Shown: in pieces, positions 43,870 through 52,537 of the stretch
Position numbering within the stretch: the first letter of the stretch is position 1
Layout: the number at the start of each line of letters is the position of its first letter
Translations under genes and position numbers: made by a program
The notes under the pieces: model-generated
Database searches by the model: none
What the model saw: only the letters and a program-made list of their open reading frames with translations
Told to the model about the DNA's origin: nothing
Assembly (NCBI RefSeq): GCF_900187565.1
Contig: NZ_FYED01000010.1
Location: 62,001 to 126,000, forward strand
Source of the DNA: Pseudomonas sp. Irchel 3A7
GTDB lineage: Bacteria > Pseudomonadota > Gammaproteobacteria > Pseudomonadales > Pseudomonadaceae
Length of the DNA: 64,000 nt
Direction of reading: 5' to 3'

Positions 43870-44717
43870 GCCTCCTCGATCTGCGTTTCTCGCCCGGTGC
43901 GTTTCTCGCGCCAGCCATCGATTGGATGAATGCCAATCTGCACGGTCTGTTCGTGCTGATCAGTAAAGTGATCGAAACCAGCCTGGGCGGTATTGAAAGC
44001 GCATTGCTGGCGCCGTCGCCTTATGTGTCGATCGCGGTGGTGGTGGTCCTGGCGTTCATTTTCGCCAATCTGCGGGTGGCGATTTTTGCCGGGCTGATGT
44101 TGGCCTTCTGTCTGTTCTCGGGGCTGTGGGTGGCGTCGATGCAGACCATAGCCCTGGTCTCGGTGTCGGTGCTGATCTCGGTATCGATTGCCTTCCCCCT
44201 TGGCGTGCTGGCGGCACGGGTCAAGCGCGTCGATGCGGCGTTTCTGCCAATTCTCAACGTGATGCAAACCGTACCGCCGTGGGTCTACCTGATCCCGGCA
44301 GTGATGTTGTTCAGCCTCGGTCGCGTACCGGCCATCATCGCAACCATCGTGTATGGCATCCCGCCGATGCTGCGGCTGACGACCCTGGCGTTCAAACAAT
44401 TACCCAAGGACCTGCTGGAACTCGGCCAGGCGCTGGGTGCTTCTCCGCGGTCGATTCTGTTCAAGATCGAATTGCCCACCGCAGCACCGACGCTGCTGGT
44501 CGGACTGAACCAATGCATCTTGCTGTCGCTGGCGATGGTGGTGTTGGCGGGGCTGGTGGGTGCCGGCGGTCTGGGTGCGGAAGTCACCCGTGGCCTGACC
44601 CGAATGGAAATGGGCCTGGGGCTTCGTGCCGGTCTGGCGATCGTTGCGGTTGCCTTGCTGCTCGACCGCTTGTCACGCGGCGCCTTGCAACGTCATTCGC
44701 CACGGCAGATGGTTTAA
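43866..44717 (+). CDS. quaternary-amine ABC transporter permease 2 (ProW-like)
   Basis: A 283-residue permease related to the gene before it: MQTVPPWVYLIPAVMLFSLG and the coupling loop LLELGQALGASPRSILFKIELP. Two different permease genes suggest a heterodimeric channel, unlike the single-ProW E. coli system. Starts within the stop of permease 1. Confidence 0.92.
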   Translation: MSLLDLRFSPGAFLAPAIDWMNANLHGLFVLISKVIETSLGGIESALLAPSPYVSIAVVVVLAFIFANLRVAIFAGLMLAFCLFSGLWVASMQTIALVSVSVLISVSIAFPLGVLAARVKRVDAAFLPILNVMQTVPPWVYLIPAVMLFSLGRVPAIIATIVYGIPPMLRLTTLAFKQLPKDLLELGQALGASPRSILFKIELPTAAPTLLVGLNQCILLSLAMVVLAGLVGAGGLGAEVTRGLTRMEMGLGLRAGLAIVAVALLLDRLSRGALQRHSPRQMV

Positions 44718-44760
44718 GACCGTTGTACCCATCACTTAAGGGTAGGGGGCAGCACAATCC

Positions 44761-44867
44761 CTGTGGGAGCGAGCCCGCTCCGGGCGGCGTTCCGACGAAA
44801 GCGGTGTGACAGTCAACATCACTGCTGAATGTTACATCCTCTTCGCGAGCAGGCTCGCTCCCACAGG
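44761..44867. repeat. paired REP with altered left unit
   Basis: The left unit CTGTGGGAGCGAGCCCGCTC at 44761 is followed by an extra CGGGCGGCGTTCCGAC before GAAAGCGG; the right unit ends GCTCGCTCCCACAGG at 44867. It lies downstream of the transporter operon. Confidence 0.85.
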
Positions 44868-45010
44868 TTCTACTCCTGAGCTAAGCGTTAAACCCACTTG
44901 CCCACGGCGTTCAATTTGCGTAAACAGGCCACTCACCGAGCCTGCTCAGGAGTATCAGGTATCAAGGCGTTAATTCACATGTTCGTCAACACGACGAAGC
45001 GAGGCGTGCG

Positions 45011-46021
45011 TTGGTAGAGCGACGTCAGTTCAGCGGTGGCATGAAGGGCAAGAACCTGCGCTACCTCAATGAGCACGAAGGCCAGTCGGTCCGGGCGCGG
45101 GCGGGATTTCTGTTGCTGGAGCATTTTTCCTTGCCGGCGTTCACCCAGGCGCTCGACACAGTCATCACCGCCAATTTGCTGCGACCTGAGTTGTTTTCAA
45201 CGAAAACCTTTGGCTTGACCGAAGGGGAAGTGATCAGCGATCTGGGGTTGGTGATTCGACCCGATGCCTGTCTCAGCCACGCCGAAATCCAGGCCCTGGA
45301 TTTGCTGGTGGTGTGTGGCGGTTATCGTACCGCGCTCAAGGCCGATGAGGCGTTGACCACCCTGTTGCACGGTGCGGCCGAACTGGGTGTGACCCTGGCG
45401 GGCATCTGGAACGGCGCCTGGTTTCTCGGGCGCGCGGGATTGCTGGACGGTTATCGCTGCGCGATTCACCCCGAACATCGCCCGGCACTGGCGGAAATCG
45501 CCAAGTTGACGCAAGTCACCAGCGAAGCCTACGTGGTGGACCGCGACCGTCTGACCGCCTCGAGTCCAAACGGCACCTTCTATATGGCGCTGGAGTGGAT
45601 CAGGGGTCTGCATGACAAGGCGTTGACCGATGGCATTGAAGATATTCTGGCGTTCGAGGCCTCACGTTACCGGCGCATCAAACCCTCGCTGAACGCTTCG
45701 GTCTGCGGCCCGTTGCGCGAGGTGGTCAACCTGATGGACGCCAACCTCGAAGAACCGCTGGAGATGGAAGCGCTCTGTGAGTACGCGGGCCGCTCCCGGC
45801 GACAGATCGAGCGGCTGTTCAAGGAACAACTGGGCACCACGCCGCAGCGCTATTACATGGACTTGCGCATCACCGAAGCGCGTCGTTTGCTGCAGCACAC
45901 CTCGTTGACCATCGTCGAAGTGTCGGTGGCTTGTGGTTTCGTTTCGCCCAGCCACTTCAGCAAGTGCTACAGCTCGTATTTCGGCTATCGCCCATCCAAG
46001 GAAACGCGGTTGGTCAAATGA
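45011..46021 (+). CDS. GlxA/GbdR-type AraC-family regulator (PfpI-like plus AraC)
   Basis: A 336-residue regulator with an N-terminal DJ-1/PfpI-like amidotransferase fold (DLLVVCGGYRTALKADEA, GIWNGAWFLGRAGLLDG, lacking a catalytic Cys at the nucleophile elbow) and a C-terminal AraC domain (LCEYAGRSRRQIERLFKEQL and VSVACGFVSPSHFSKCYSSYFG). The start appears to be TTG, as no ATG is in frame nearby. In Pseudomonas this architecture is typical of regulators of betaine, carnitine and sarcosine use (GbdR, CdhR, SouR), which fits the transporter just upstream. Confidence 0.88.
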   Translation: MVERRQFSGGMKGKNLRYLNEHEGQSVRARAGFLLLEHFSLPAFTQALDTVITANLLRPELFSTKTFGLTEGEVISDLGLVIRPDACLSHAEIQALDLLVVCGGYRTALKADEALTTLLHGAAELGVTLAGIWNGAWFLGRAGLLDGYRCAIHPEHRPALAEIAKLTQVTSEAYVVDRDRLTASSPNGTFYMALEWIRGLHDKALTDGIEDILAFEASRYRRIKPSLNASVCGPLREVVNLMDANLEEPLEMEALCEYAGRSRRQIERLFKEQLGTTPQRYYMDLRITEARRLLQHTSLTIVEVSVACGFVSPSHFSKCYSSYFGYRPSKETRLVK

Positions 46022-46038
46022 CCGCCGCACCGCGGTTT

Positions 46039-46139
46039 TGTAGGAGCGAGCTTGCTCGCGATGGGCTCGAGAGCGCCGCGTGTAAACCGTAAGCACGCGT
46101 CATCGTTAACGACCATCGCGAGCAAGCTCGCTCCTACAG
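46039..46139. repeat. paired REP (REPIN), TGTAGGAGC type
   Basis: TTGTAGGAGCGAGCTTGCTC at 46039 and GAGCAAGCTCGCTCCTACAG ending near 46139. Confidence 0.92.
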
Positions 46140-46222
46140 AACGCCCGCGTTAATACCGTCGGTTTTCAACTCGAATTCATTCCCCATCCACCACCCATCA
46201 CCTGCCATCGGCCGCTGTTTCT

Positions 46223-46249
46223 TTTGTGTATTTTAATTGTAGACACAAA
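46223..46249. promoter_or_regulatory. inverted repeat, candidate GntR operator (paralogue 2)
   Basis: TTTGTGT at 46223-46229 and ACACAAA at 46243-46249, perfect 7-base arms with a 13-base spacer. It is 72 bases before the GntR start. It differs from the palindrome before paralogue 1, though both include TGTGTAT. Confidence 0.5.
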
Positions 46250-46321
46250 GAATAACGTTGTTTTATAGTGAGAATACAGGTAGTAGACAATGCTCACTCA
46301 CCCGTACGAAGGTTTCTGAAG

Positions 46322-47044
46322 ATGGCCATAAAAGAACTCGATCTGCAGGCTTCCACCGATCTGCCTGTTGACCGTAAAGCCGTGTTGGGCGAAGCGCTGC
46401 GGCGCCGGATCCTGAGCATGGAACTGGCACCTGGCGCAGTGGTGGATGAACTGGCCTTGTGCGACGAGTTCGGGCTGTCCCGGCCACCGGTACGTGAGCT
46501 CATGCGGCAGATGGCAGCCGAGGGTTACATCGATCTGGAAGCGAACCGCGCCGCGCGGGTTTCGTCGATGAACTATCAATCGCTGCGCAGCTTTTTCCTC
46601 GCCGCACCGCTGATCTACATCGCCACCACTCAACTGGCCGCGACCCACGCCACGGCTGCCGAGCTTGTCGAGCTCAAACGCATCCAGGCACTGTTCCGCA
46701 CCGCCATCGAAGAAAAAGACGTCGAGAAGCGCGTGCTCTACAACGACGAATTCCACCTGCAGATCGGCAAGATGGCGCACAACGCCTACCTGATGCCGAG
46801 CCTGCAGCGCCTGCTGATCGACCATGCGCGGCTGGGCAAGATTTTCTATCGCCACCCGACCACCGCCGACATGCAGGAAGACCTGGAAGTGGCGGCGGGG
46901 CAGCATGACGAAATGATCAGTGCCATTGAAAACCATGACCCGGTTCTGGCCGGGGATATCGTGCGCGCGCATCTGGAGCTGTCCCGCCGACGGATGTCCG
47001 AATACGCCGCGCCCGAAGGGCTGGAAGTGGCACTTACCTTCTAA
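46322..47044 (+). CDS. GntR/FadR-family transcriptional regulator (paralogue 2)
   Basis: A 240-residue regulator. The winged helix includes VVDELALCDEFGLSRPPVRELMRQM, and the C-terminal FadR domain has NDEFHLQIGKMAHNAY and AAGQHDEMISAIENHD. It resembles the regulator at 40015 throughout. The ATG at 46322 is preferred over an in-frame one 18 codons earlier. It precedes the FAD oxidoreductase, MFS, DapA-like and ALDH genes, which it likely controls. Confidence 0.88.
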   Translation: MAIKELDLQASTDLPVDRKAVLGEALRRRILSMELAPGAVVDELALCDEFGLSRPPVRELMRQMAAEGYIDLEANRAARVSSMNYQSLRSFFLAAPLIYIATTQLAATHATAAELVELKRIQALFRTAIEEKDVEKRVLYNDEFHLQIGKMAHNAYLMPSLQRLLIDHARLGKIFYRHPTTADMQEDLEVAAGQHDEMISAIENHDPVLAGDIVRAHLELSRRRMSEYAAPEGLEVALTF

Positions 47045-47151
47045 CAAGCAGTACCGGTTGCACTGGCATAACCACCACTTACACCGTGATGAGATCGTGC
47101 AGAAGGGAAGCTTTTAGTACTCACAACTATAAAAGAGCCCAGGTCGCGAAA

Positions 47152-48471
47152 ATGGCAAAGATCAGATACACACCGGCAGACGACTCCACTTGTGGCTGGT
47201 TCCACCTGAGTCAACCCAGAGTGGCGCGTCCGTCTCACTCAGGCATCCGCTCGGCCCGCTGGGTGGTGGTGGGTGCCGGGTTCACCGGGCTGGCAGCGGC
47301 CCGGCAACTGGCGCTGAACTTTCCGGATGACGAGATCGTATTGATCGAGGCACAGGAGGTCGGGTATGGCGCTTCCGGTAGAAACGCCGGATTTGCCATC
47401 GACCTGCCACACGATATTGGCGCCGATGACTATATCGGCGACATCAAGACCGCCAGGATCAGCATGGAGTTGAACCTGACCGGGCAATCGATCTTGAAGA
47501 GTCTGGTGGAGAAGCACGGTATCCAGTGTCAGTTCAGCCTGTGCGGCAAGTACCAGGCGGCCATTGAAGACCGGGGCATCGCGGTGCTGGATGCTTACCG
47601 CCGTGGTTTGGACAAGCTCGGTCAACCTTACGAGATGATCGAAGAGAAGGACTTGCCCAGGCACATCGGCACCGGCTTCTATCGAAAGGCGCTGTTTACC
47701 CCTGGCACGGCACTGGTCCAGCCGGCTGCCCTGGTAAAAGGCCTGGCCGACAGTCTGCCGAGCAACGTGACGCTGTACGAAAACACCCCGATTACCGAAG
47801 TGGAGTATGGCGACAAGACCATCCTTACCCATAAGTTCGGCCGTATCGTTGCTGACAAATTGCTGCTGACCAACAACGCGTTCGCCATGAGTTTTGGCTT
47901 CTTGAAAGGGCGCATGTTGCCCATCTTCACCTACGCGAGCCTGACCCGGCCGTTGACGGAGCAAGAGCAGGCACGCCTGGGTGGCCGGCCTTATTGGGGC
48001 GTGATACCCGCCGACCCTTTCGGCACCACGCTGCGCCGGACCATGGATGATCGCCTGTTGGTGCGCAACAGCTTCAGCTTCAATGCCGATGGGCGCAGCC
48101 ATCCCAAGTACCTGCAGCGGTTCCATCAGCGACACAAGGAATCGTTCGAGCGCCGATTCCCCATGCTCCCGGAGGTTGATTTCGAGTACACCTGGGGCGG
48201 CTCGCTGGCCATGTCGAGGAATCATATGGCGCACTTCGGCCAGTTGAGCAACAACGTCTACGGCGCACTGTGCTGCAACGGACTCGGGGTCACGCGGGGC
48301 ACGGTGACAGGCACACTGTTGGCCGACTGGTTGGCGGGCAAAAGCAATCACCTGATCGACTTTTTGTTGTCCTCCCCGGGACCGAACAGAAATCCACCTG
48401 AGCCGATACTGTCCGCAGGCGTGAACATGAACCTTCTATGGGGTCAGTGCCGCGCAGGAAAGGAAAGCTGA
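47152..48471 (+). CDS. FAD-dependent amine/amino-acid oxidoreductase (DAO family)
   Basis: A 439-residue flavoenzyme. The dinucleotide motif VVVGAGFTGLAAA covers residues 38-50, the second FAD motif is VGYGASGRNAGFAID, and the C-terminal CCNGLGVTRGT closes the FAD site. It resembles PuuB-type gamma-glutamylputrescine oxidases and related FAD oxidases of secondary amines. No signal peptide; cytoplasmic. The ATG at 47152 was chosen because earlier in-frame codons add unlike sequence; its ribosome site is weak. It would yield an imine or aldehyde for the downstream enzymes. Confidence 0.85.
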   Translation: MAKIRYTPADDSTCGWFHLSQPRVARPSHSGIRSARWVVVGAGFTGLAAARQLALNFPDDEIVLIEAQEVGYGASGRNAGFAIDLPHDIGADDYIGDIKTARISMELNLTGQSILKSLVEKHGIQCQFSLCGKYQAAIEDRGIAVLDAYRRGLDKLGQPYEMIEEKDLPRHIGTGFYRKALFTPGTALVQPAALVKGLADSLPSNVTLYENTPITEVEYGDKTILTHKFGRIVADKLLLTNNAFAMSFGFLKGRMLPIFTYASLTRPLTEQEQARLGGRPYWGVIPADPFGTTLRRTMDDRLLVRNSFSFNADGRSHPKYLQRFHQRHKESFERRFPMLPEVDFEYTWGGSLAMSRNHMAHFGQLSNNVYGALCCNGLGVTRGTVTGTLLADWLAGKSNHLIDFLLSSPGPNRNPPEPILSAGVNMNLLWGQCRAGKES

Positions 48472-48641
48472 TCAAGCAACACGTAAGTTAGATAAGTTCG
48501 AATTTAAACGATTGATTGGAAGTTGTTAGTGCTATTGGCGCGTCCATGGCGGCTGACTGTTTTTGATCGAGACGGCTTTCGTTTACCTGGAATTCAGGTC
48601 TTTGAGCCCTTCGAATGACCGAGACGTAATAGGAGACAATA

Positions 48642-49970
48642 ATGACAAGTCCTAATACATCCATTGAGGATGTTCCTCTCAATAACTTCCACCGGTTGTT
48701 GACGGCCCGTTCGGGAGGCGGGTCGTTTGTCGACGGTTATGTGTTGAGCATTATCGGCATCGCCATGTTGCAAGTAACGTCGGCGCTGAACCTGAGTGAA
48801 TTCTGGCAAGGCATGATCGCGGCATCGGCCTTGATGGGTGTGTTTTTTGGCGGTTTTATCGGTGGCTGGCTGACGGACAAGCTGGGCCGCAAGACCGTTT
48901 ATTTTATCGGCCCTTCACTGTTCATCATCTGTTCGCTGGCGCAATTCTGGGTGGAGTCGGCAGCGGCGCTGTTTGCCTTCAGGTTCATCATTGGGCTGGC
49001 CGTGGGCATCGAATATCCAGTGGCCACGTCGTTGCTGGTGGAGTTCCTGCCCAAGAAACAACGTGGCCCGCGACTCGCGGCATTGACCATTCTGTGGTTT
49101 GCCGGTGCGGCATTTGCTTACGTGGTGGGTAACGCCATCCTTAATGCGGGGGGCGACGATGCCTGGCGTTATGCACTGGCGAGCGCATCGGTCATCGGCG
49201 CAGTGTTGCTGTTGCTGCGCGTTGGCACACCGGAATCCGCGCGCTGGTTGTTGAGCAAGGGGCGTGACCGCGAGGCCGAGCGGGTGATCAAGCAGGTGTA
49301 TGGCTCGCACTATTCACTGCGGGACCTGCCCGAACAGCCCGATGAAAAGAAGATGACTTTCATGGACTTGCTGCATTCCGGTTATGGCAAGCGCTTGTTC
49401 TTTGTCTCGGTATTCTGGTCGTGTTCGATTATTCCGGTATTCGCTGTTTATGCCTTTGCGCCTAAAGTTTTGTTGGCACTTAATCTGAAGGGCGAGTGGG
49501 CTTCCTATGGCTCCATGGCCATTACGTTGTTGTTTGTCGTCGGTTGTGTACTTGCAACCAGGCTGATCAATACGATCGGTCGGCGCAGCATGTTGATCCA
49601 CAGTTTTCTCTGGTCGGGTGTTTCGTTGTTGCTGTTGGCAATATTTTCCAACGGCAACGAATTACTCGTGCTCTTTCTGTTCGGTGCCTACGCGGTGTTT
49701 ATCGGTGGCGCGCAGGTGCTGCAACTGGTCTATCCGAACGAACTATTCCCCACGGAAATCCGCGCCTTTGCCGTCGGCATCGGCACTTCGCTGTCCCGTG
49801 TCGGGGCGGCGGTCGGTACTTACCTGGTGCCGGTTTCACTGCAGACACTGGGTATCGGCAACACCATGTATGTGGCAGCAGGCGTCACCTTTATCGGGTT
49901 GACGGCGGCCTGGGCCATGGCACCTGAAACACGTTCGCTGAACTTGCGCGATGCGGCGGCACTGAGTTGA
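48642..49970 (+). CDS. MFS transporter
   Basis: A 442-residue transporter with 12 predicted membrane segments. Motif A is GGFIGGWLTDKLGRKT between helices 2 and 3, with a repeat-like ATRLINTIGRRS in the second half. It is in the metabolite:H+/sugar-porter group by look. AGGAGA lies before the ATG. It is placed between the FAD oxidase and DapA-like genes, so it probably imports the pathway substrate or exports an intermediate. Confidence 0.88.
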   Translation: MTSPNTSIEDVPLNNFHRLLTARSGGGSFVDGYVLSIIGIAMLQVTSALNLSEFWQGMIAASALMGVFFGGFIGGWLTDKLGRKTVYFIGPSLFIICSLAQFWVESAAALFAFRFIIGLAVGIEYPVATSLLVEFLPKKQRGPRLAALTILWFAGAAFAYVVGNAILNAGGDDAWRYALASASVIGAVLLLLRVGTPESARWLLSKGRDREAERVIKQVYGSHYSLRDLPEQPDEKKMTFMDLLHSGYGKRLFFVSVFWSCSIIPVFAVYAFAPKVLLALNLKGEWASYGSMAITLLFVVGCVLATRLINTIGRRSMLIHSFLWSGVSLLLLAIFSNGNELLVLFLFGAYAVFIGGAQVLQLVYPNELFPTEIRAFAVGIGTSLSRVGAAVGTYLVPVSLQTLGIGNTMYVAAGVTFIGLTAAWAMAPETRSLNLRDAAALS

Positions 49971-50000
49971 AAAACATCCCTTACTGATGGAGAGGCAATC

Positions 50001-50912
50001 ATGAAGTTCGAAGGCATCTATACCCCGGCAATCACTCCCTTGACGGCCAATGGCGAGATCGACAAATCGGCCTTCGCCGACGTGCTCGAGTACCTGATCG
50101 AATCCAAAGTGCACGGCATCATCATTGGCGGTTCGACCGGTGAGTACTACGCCCACACCGCGCAAGAGCGCATCGCCCTGGCGACCCAGGCCAAGGACGT
50201 GATCGGCGGGCGCTTGCCGCTGGTCATCGGCACCGGCGCCATCCGCACCGAAGATTCGGTGGAATACGCTACGGCTGCCCGCGCCATCAAGGCCGATGCG
50301 ATTCTGGTCGGCTCGCCACCCTATGCGCTGCCGACCGAGAAGGAAAACGCCATCCACGCGTTGACCGTCGACCGCGCCGCCGACCTGCCGATCATGCTCT
50401 ACAACTACCCGGCGCGCATGGGCGTCAGCATGGGCGAAGAGTATTTCGCGGCGGTGGCTGAATCGAAAAATATCGTCGCCATCAAGGAAAGCTCCGGCGA
50501 CATGGCGCAAGTCCATCGCCTGGCGCGCAACCACCCGAACATTGCGTTGTCCTGCGGTTGGGACGACCAGGCTCTGGAGTTCTTTGCCTGGGGTGCGCGC
50601 AGCTGGGTGTGTGCCGGTTCCAACTTCATCCCCCGCGAACACGTTGCACTCTATGAAGCCTGCGTGATCGAGAAGGATTTCGAAAAAGGGCGCAAGATCA
50701 TGAGCGCGTTCATGCCGCTGATGGACTTCCTGGAAAGCGGCAAATTCGTGCAGTCGATCAAATACGGCTGCGAACTCAACGGGCTGCGCACCGGCAGTGT
50801 GCGTTCGCCGCTGCAACCGCTGTACGAGCACGAAAAACAGGCCCTGAAAGACGTCATCGCCACCCTCAAGCGTGAAGTCGCTCAAGTGATCGGGAGTTCG
50901 AACAATGGCTGA
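50001..50912 (+). CDS. dihydrodipicolinate synthase-family lyase
   Basis: A 303-residue (beta/alpha)8 class-I aldolase. The Schiff-base lysine is K162 (VAIKESSGD), the catalytic tyrosine is Y134 (LYNYPARMG), and the active-site loop is GGSTGE (43-48) in place of the DapA GTTGE. True DapA is normally encoded elsewhere, so this is likely a catabolic member (aldolase, dehydratase or deaminase acting on a 2-keto acid or cyclic imine). It overlaps the downstream ALDH start by 8 bases, so the two are tightly coupled. Confidence 0.88.
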   Translation: MKFEGIYTPAITPLTANGEIDKSAFADVLEYLIESKVHGIIIGGSTGEYYAHTAQERIALATQAKDVIGGRLPLVIGTGAIRTEDSVEYATAARAIKADAILVGSPPYALPTEKENAIHALTVDRAADLPIMLYNYPARMGVSMGEEYFAAVAESKNIVAIKESSGDMAQVHRLARNHPNIALSCGWDDQALEFFAWGARSWVCAGSNFIPREHVALYEACVIEKDFEKGRKIMSAFMPLMDFLESGKFVQSIKYGCELNGLRTGSVRSPLQPLYEHEKQALKDVIATLKREVAQVIGSSNNG

Positions 50913-52401
50913 TCTTCTCAGTGCGGCTGAATATGCCGCTATCGCCCAGAAACTGAAGTTCCCAACGCAGTCCTTTGTGAATGGTGAGTCTTACACTTCT
51001 GGTTCGGGCAAAACGTTTACTACAACGAACCCGGCGACCAACGAAGTGCTGGCCGAGATCACCGCATGCGATGCCAAGGATGTCGATTTCGCCGTGGCCA
51101 AGGCCAAGGAGGCCTTCGACGACGGTCGCTGGCACAAGCTCAGCCCCGGCGAGCGCAAGAAAGTACTGCTGCGCTTTGCCGATCTGCTGGAGCAGAACAC
51201 CCACGAACTGTCGGTCATGGAAAGCCTGGACAGCGGCAAGCCGATTCGCGAGTGCCAGCTCACCGATATTCCCGAAACCATTCATACCCTGCGCTGGCAT
51301 GCCGAGCTGATTGACAAGATCTACGACAACACGGCACCGGTCGGTTCCGGTGCGATGACCCTGGTGGTGCGTGAAGCCATTGGTGTCGTCGGTCTGGTGT
51401 TGCCATGGAATTTCCCGCTGCTGATGCTTGCGTGGAAAATCGGCCCGTCTCTGGCCGCCGGTTGCTCAATCATCGTCAAGCCGGCCAAGGAAACCACGCT
51501 GACGGCACTGCGTGTCGCCGAACTGGCCCATGAAGCCGGCGTGCCGGCCGGTGTGTTCAACGTGTTGTCGGGTGGTGGCAGTGAAGTCGGGGAGCCACTG
51601 GGACGGCACATGGACGTGTCCATGGTCAGCTTCACCGGGTCGACGGCGACCGGTCGCCGCTTCCTCAACTACGCGGCCGATTCGAACCTCAAGCGCATCG
51701 TGCTGGAGTGCGGGGGCAAGAACCCGGCGGTGGTGATGAACGACGTCGAAGATCTGGATCTGGTGGCGAGCCATGTGGTCAACGGCGCGTTCTGGAACAT
51801 GGGGGAAAACTGCTCGGCGTCGTCGCGGCTGATTGTCCATGCCGACATCAAGGACGAGTTGCTCAAACGCATCGGCGTGCAAATGCGCGAGTGGAAAATG
51901 GGCAGCCCGCTGGACCCGGAAAATCGCATCGGGTCGATGGTCAGCAAGGCGCACTTCGAGAAAGTCCGCTCTTACCTCGAACACGCTGCTGTCGAGAAGC
52001 TCAACGTGGTGTTCGGTGGCAACACCGAGAGCGACATTTTCGTCGAGCCGACCGTGGTCGACGGTGTGGGCGCTGAAAGCCGCCTGTTCCAGGAAGAAAT
52101 CTTCGGCCCGGTACTCGCCGTGACCACCTTCACCACCATTGACCAGGCCATCGCCCTGGCCAATGACTCGGTATATGGCCTGGCGGCGTCGGTCTACACC
52201 GATAACCTGCGCAATGCGATCAAGCTGTCGCGGGAAATCCGCGCAGGGATCGTGACGGTCAACTGCTTCGGTGAGGGTGACGCATCAACGCCGTTCGGTG
52301 GCTACAAGGAATCCGGCTTCGGCGGGCGTGACAAGTCGATCTGGGCGCATGATCAGTACACCGAGATCAAGACGATCTGGATCGACGTTTCCGAGCGTTG
52401 A
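50905..52401 (+). CDS. NAD(P)-dependent aldehyde dehydrogenase (PuuC/KauB-like)
   Basis: A 498-residue ALDH with the full active site: N169 (PWNF), E268 (LECGGKNP) and nucleophile C303 (GENCSAS). The C-terminal CFGEGDASTPFGGYKESGFG is typical of the gamma-glutamyl-aminobutyraldehyde/betaine-aldehyde subgroup. Its start lies inside the DapA-like gene (8-base overlap). It likely oxidises the aldehyde formed by that enzyme or by the FAD oxidase. A REPIN follows. Confidence 0.93.
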   Translation: MADLLSAAEYAAIAQKLKFPTQSFVNGESYTSGSGKTFTTTNPATNEVLAEITACDAKDVDFAVAKAKEAFDDGRWHKLSPGERKKVLLRFADLLEQNTHELSVMESLDSGKPIRECQLTDIPETIHTLRWHAELIDKIYDNTAPVGSGAMTLVVREAIGVVGLVLPWNFPLLMLAWKIGPSLAAGCSIIVKPAKETTLTALRVAELAHEAGVPAGVFNVLSGGGSEVGEPLGRHMDVSMVSFTGSTATGRRFLNYAADSNLKRIVLECGGKNPAVVMNDVEDLDLVASHVVNGAFWNMGENCSASSRLIVHADIKDELLKRIGVQMREWKMGSPLDPENRIGSMVSKAHFEKVRSYLEHAAVEKLNVVFGGNTESDIFVEPTVVDGVGAESRLFQEEIFGPVLAVTTFTTIDQAIALANDSVYGLAASVYTDNLRNAIKLSREIRAGIVTVNCFGEGDASTPFGGYKESGFGGRDKSIWAHDQYTEIKTIWIDVSER

Positions 52402-52407
52402 CTGACT

Positions 52408-52500
52408 CTTCGCGAGCAGGCTCGCTCCCACAGGGGACTTTTGCGGCCACAACATCTGTGTGCGCATTGATCCATTGTGGGAGCGAGCCTGCTCGCGAAG
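52408..52500. repeat. paired REP (REPIN), opposite orientation
   Basis: CTTCGCGAGCAGGCTCGCTC at 52408 comes first and the GTGGGAGCGAGCCTGCTCGC unit second, ending at 52500. The order is reversed compared with most other REPINs here. Confidence 0.9.
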
Positions 52501-52537
52501 ACGGCATTACAGTCAACACAAAATCAAGCTACCTCCG

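Larger units (their letters stand above)
46022..46321. other. intergenic gap with REPIN and inverted repeat
   Basis: Exactly 300 bases: a REPIN (46039-46139), then an AT-rich region at 46210-46300 with TTTGTGT (46223-46229) inverted as ACACAAA (46243-46249), probably an operator for the GntR gene at 46322. Confidence 0.55.

Noticed and set aside
48585..48599. Near-palindrome ACCTGGAATTCAGGT before the MFS gene
   Set aside because: It has one unpaired base and no second copy before neighbouring genes; too weak to call an operator.
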